From NCBI GenBank assembly GCA_030630905.1, contig DAOVMB010000170.1, positions 1 to 6,160 on the forward strand: a DNA stretch of 6,160 nucleotides. The letters are read 5' to 3'. The DNA comes from Sedimentisphaerales bacterium. Lineage in GTDB: Bacteria > Planctomycetota > Phycisphaerae > Sedimentisphaerales > Anaerobacaceae. A program made the translations under genes and the position numbers. The stretch's first letter is position 1. Each line of letters opens with the position of its first letter. This document shows, piece by piece, positions 6,043 through 6,160 of this stretch. The notes below the pieces were generated by a model, which was not told the DNA's origin, did no database searches, and worked only from the letters and a program-made list of their open reading frames with translations.

Positions 6043-6160
6043 AATGTTCTCCTCGTTTTGAAATCTTTTTCCCATTTGTCCGGGCTTGGTTTATAGACGG
6101 TAACAATAGTAACGTTATCATCTTCTAAATCGGTTGCTATTTGAGCATGAATAATCTGTC
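6039..6160 (-). CDS. DUF4258-type putative toxin, C-terminal part (5' end outside window)
   Basis: The last 39 codons of a gene that starts beyond the right edge; too short to stand out by length alone, but the translation is distinctive. It reads EDDNVTIVTVYKPSPDKWEK and then DFKTRRTL before TGA (6041-6039). The strand-then-YxPxPxxWExDF ending is the hallmark of DUF4258 proteins, which are often encoded directly before a YgiT-type zinc-finger protein as a putative type II toxin-antitoxin pair. That order and a 4-nt ATGA overlap are both seen here. The catalytic region is not in view, so toxicity and mechanism cannot be judged. Confidence 0.8.
   Translation of the reverse strand, partial: QIIHAQIATDLEDDNVTIVTVYKPSPDKWEKDFKTRRTL

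Noticed and set aside
6094..6118. GTAAC-type short repeats and a TAACGTTA palindrome near the right edge
   Set aside because: They lie within the DUF4258 coding sequence, encode the conserved DNVTIVTVY strand, and are too short to call an operator.

Overview
All genes that can be supported lie on the minus strand and read from right to left. The sequence suggests a bacterium, most plausibly a Planctomycetota/PVC-type organism such as a phycisphaeral lineage. This is an inference from secreted GH2 glycosidases of the kind common in Planctomycetota and Bacteroidota, combined with strong purine-rich Shine-Dalgarno sites and a clean TTGACG/TATTAT promoter. The last two features fit Bacteroidota poorly. 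No rRNA or tRNA gene is present to settle the taxonomy.

In transcription order, the right edge carries the last 39 codons of a DUF4258-type putative toxin. Its stop overlaps by 4 nt (ATGA) the start of a 73-residue YgiT/MqsA-type zinc-finger antitoxin. After a 105-nt AT-rich gap comes trxB (thioredoxin reductase). The 158 nt between trxB and trxA hold a candidate terminator for trxB, then a near-consensus sigma-70 promoter for trxA (thioredoxin). TrxB and TrxA form one NADPH-driven disulfide-reducing couple, but the layout suggests trxA can be transcribed on its own.

Downstream of trxA are two hairpins and then a broken short-chain dehydrogenase: only about the first 60 residues, including the TGxxxGIG nucleotide-binding motif. 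Its open frame runs into the start of the next gene. That gene encodes a large secreted LacZ-type beta-galactosidase (1079 residues) with all the main catalytic and metal-binding residues. Its stop is 42 nt from the TTG start of a second exported GH2-like protein that runs off the left edge. The two glycosidases look like a two-gene transcription unit for degrading beta-linked galactosides or related glycans outside the cytoplasm.

The most notable observation is a near-perfect 28-bp palindrome at 762-789, resembling a dispersed REP-like element, inside the lacZ coding sequence. It is read through in frame and lengthens the loop before the last beta strands of the enzyme. I found no CRISPR array, transposase, tRNA or rRNA gene, and no clearly novel multi-gene system.
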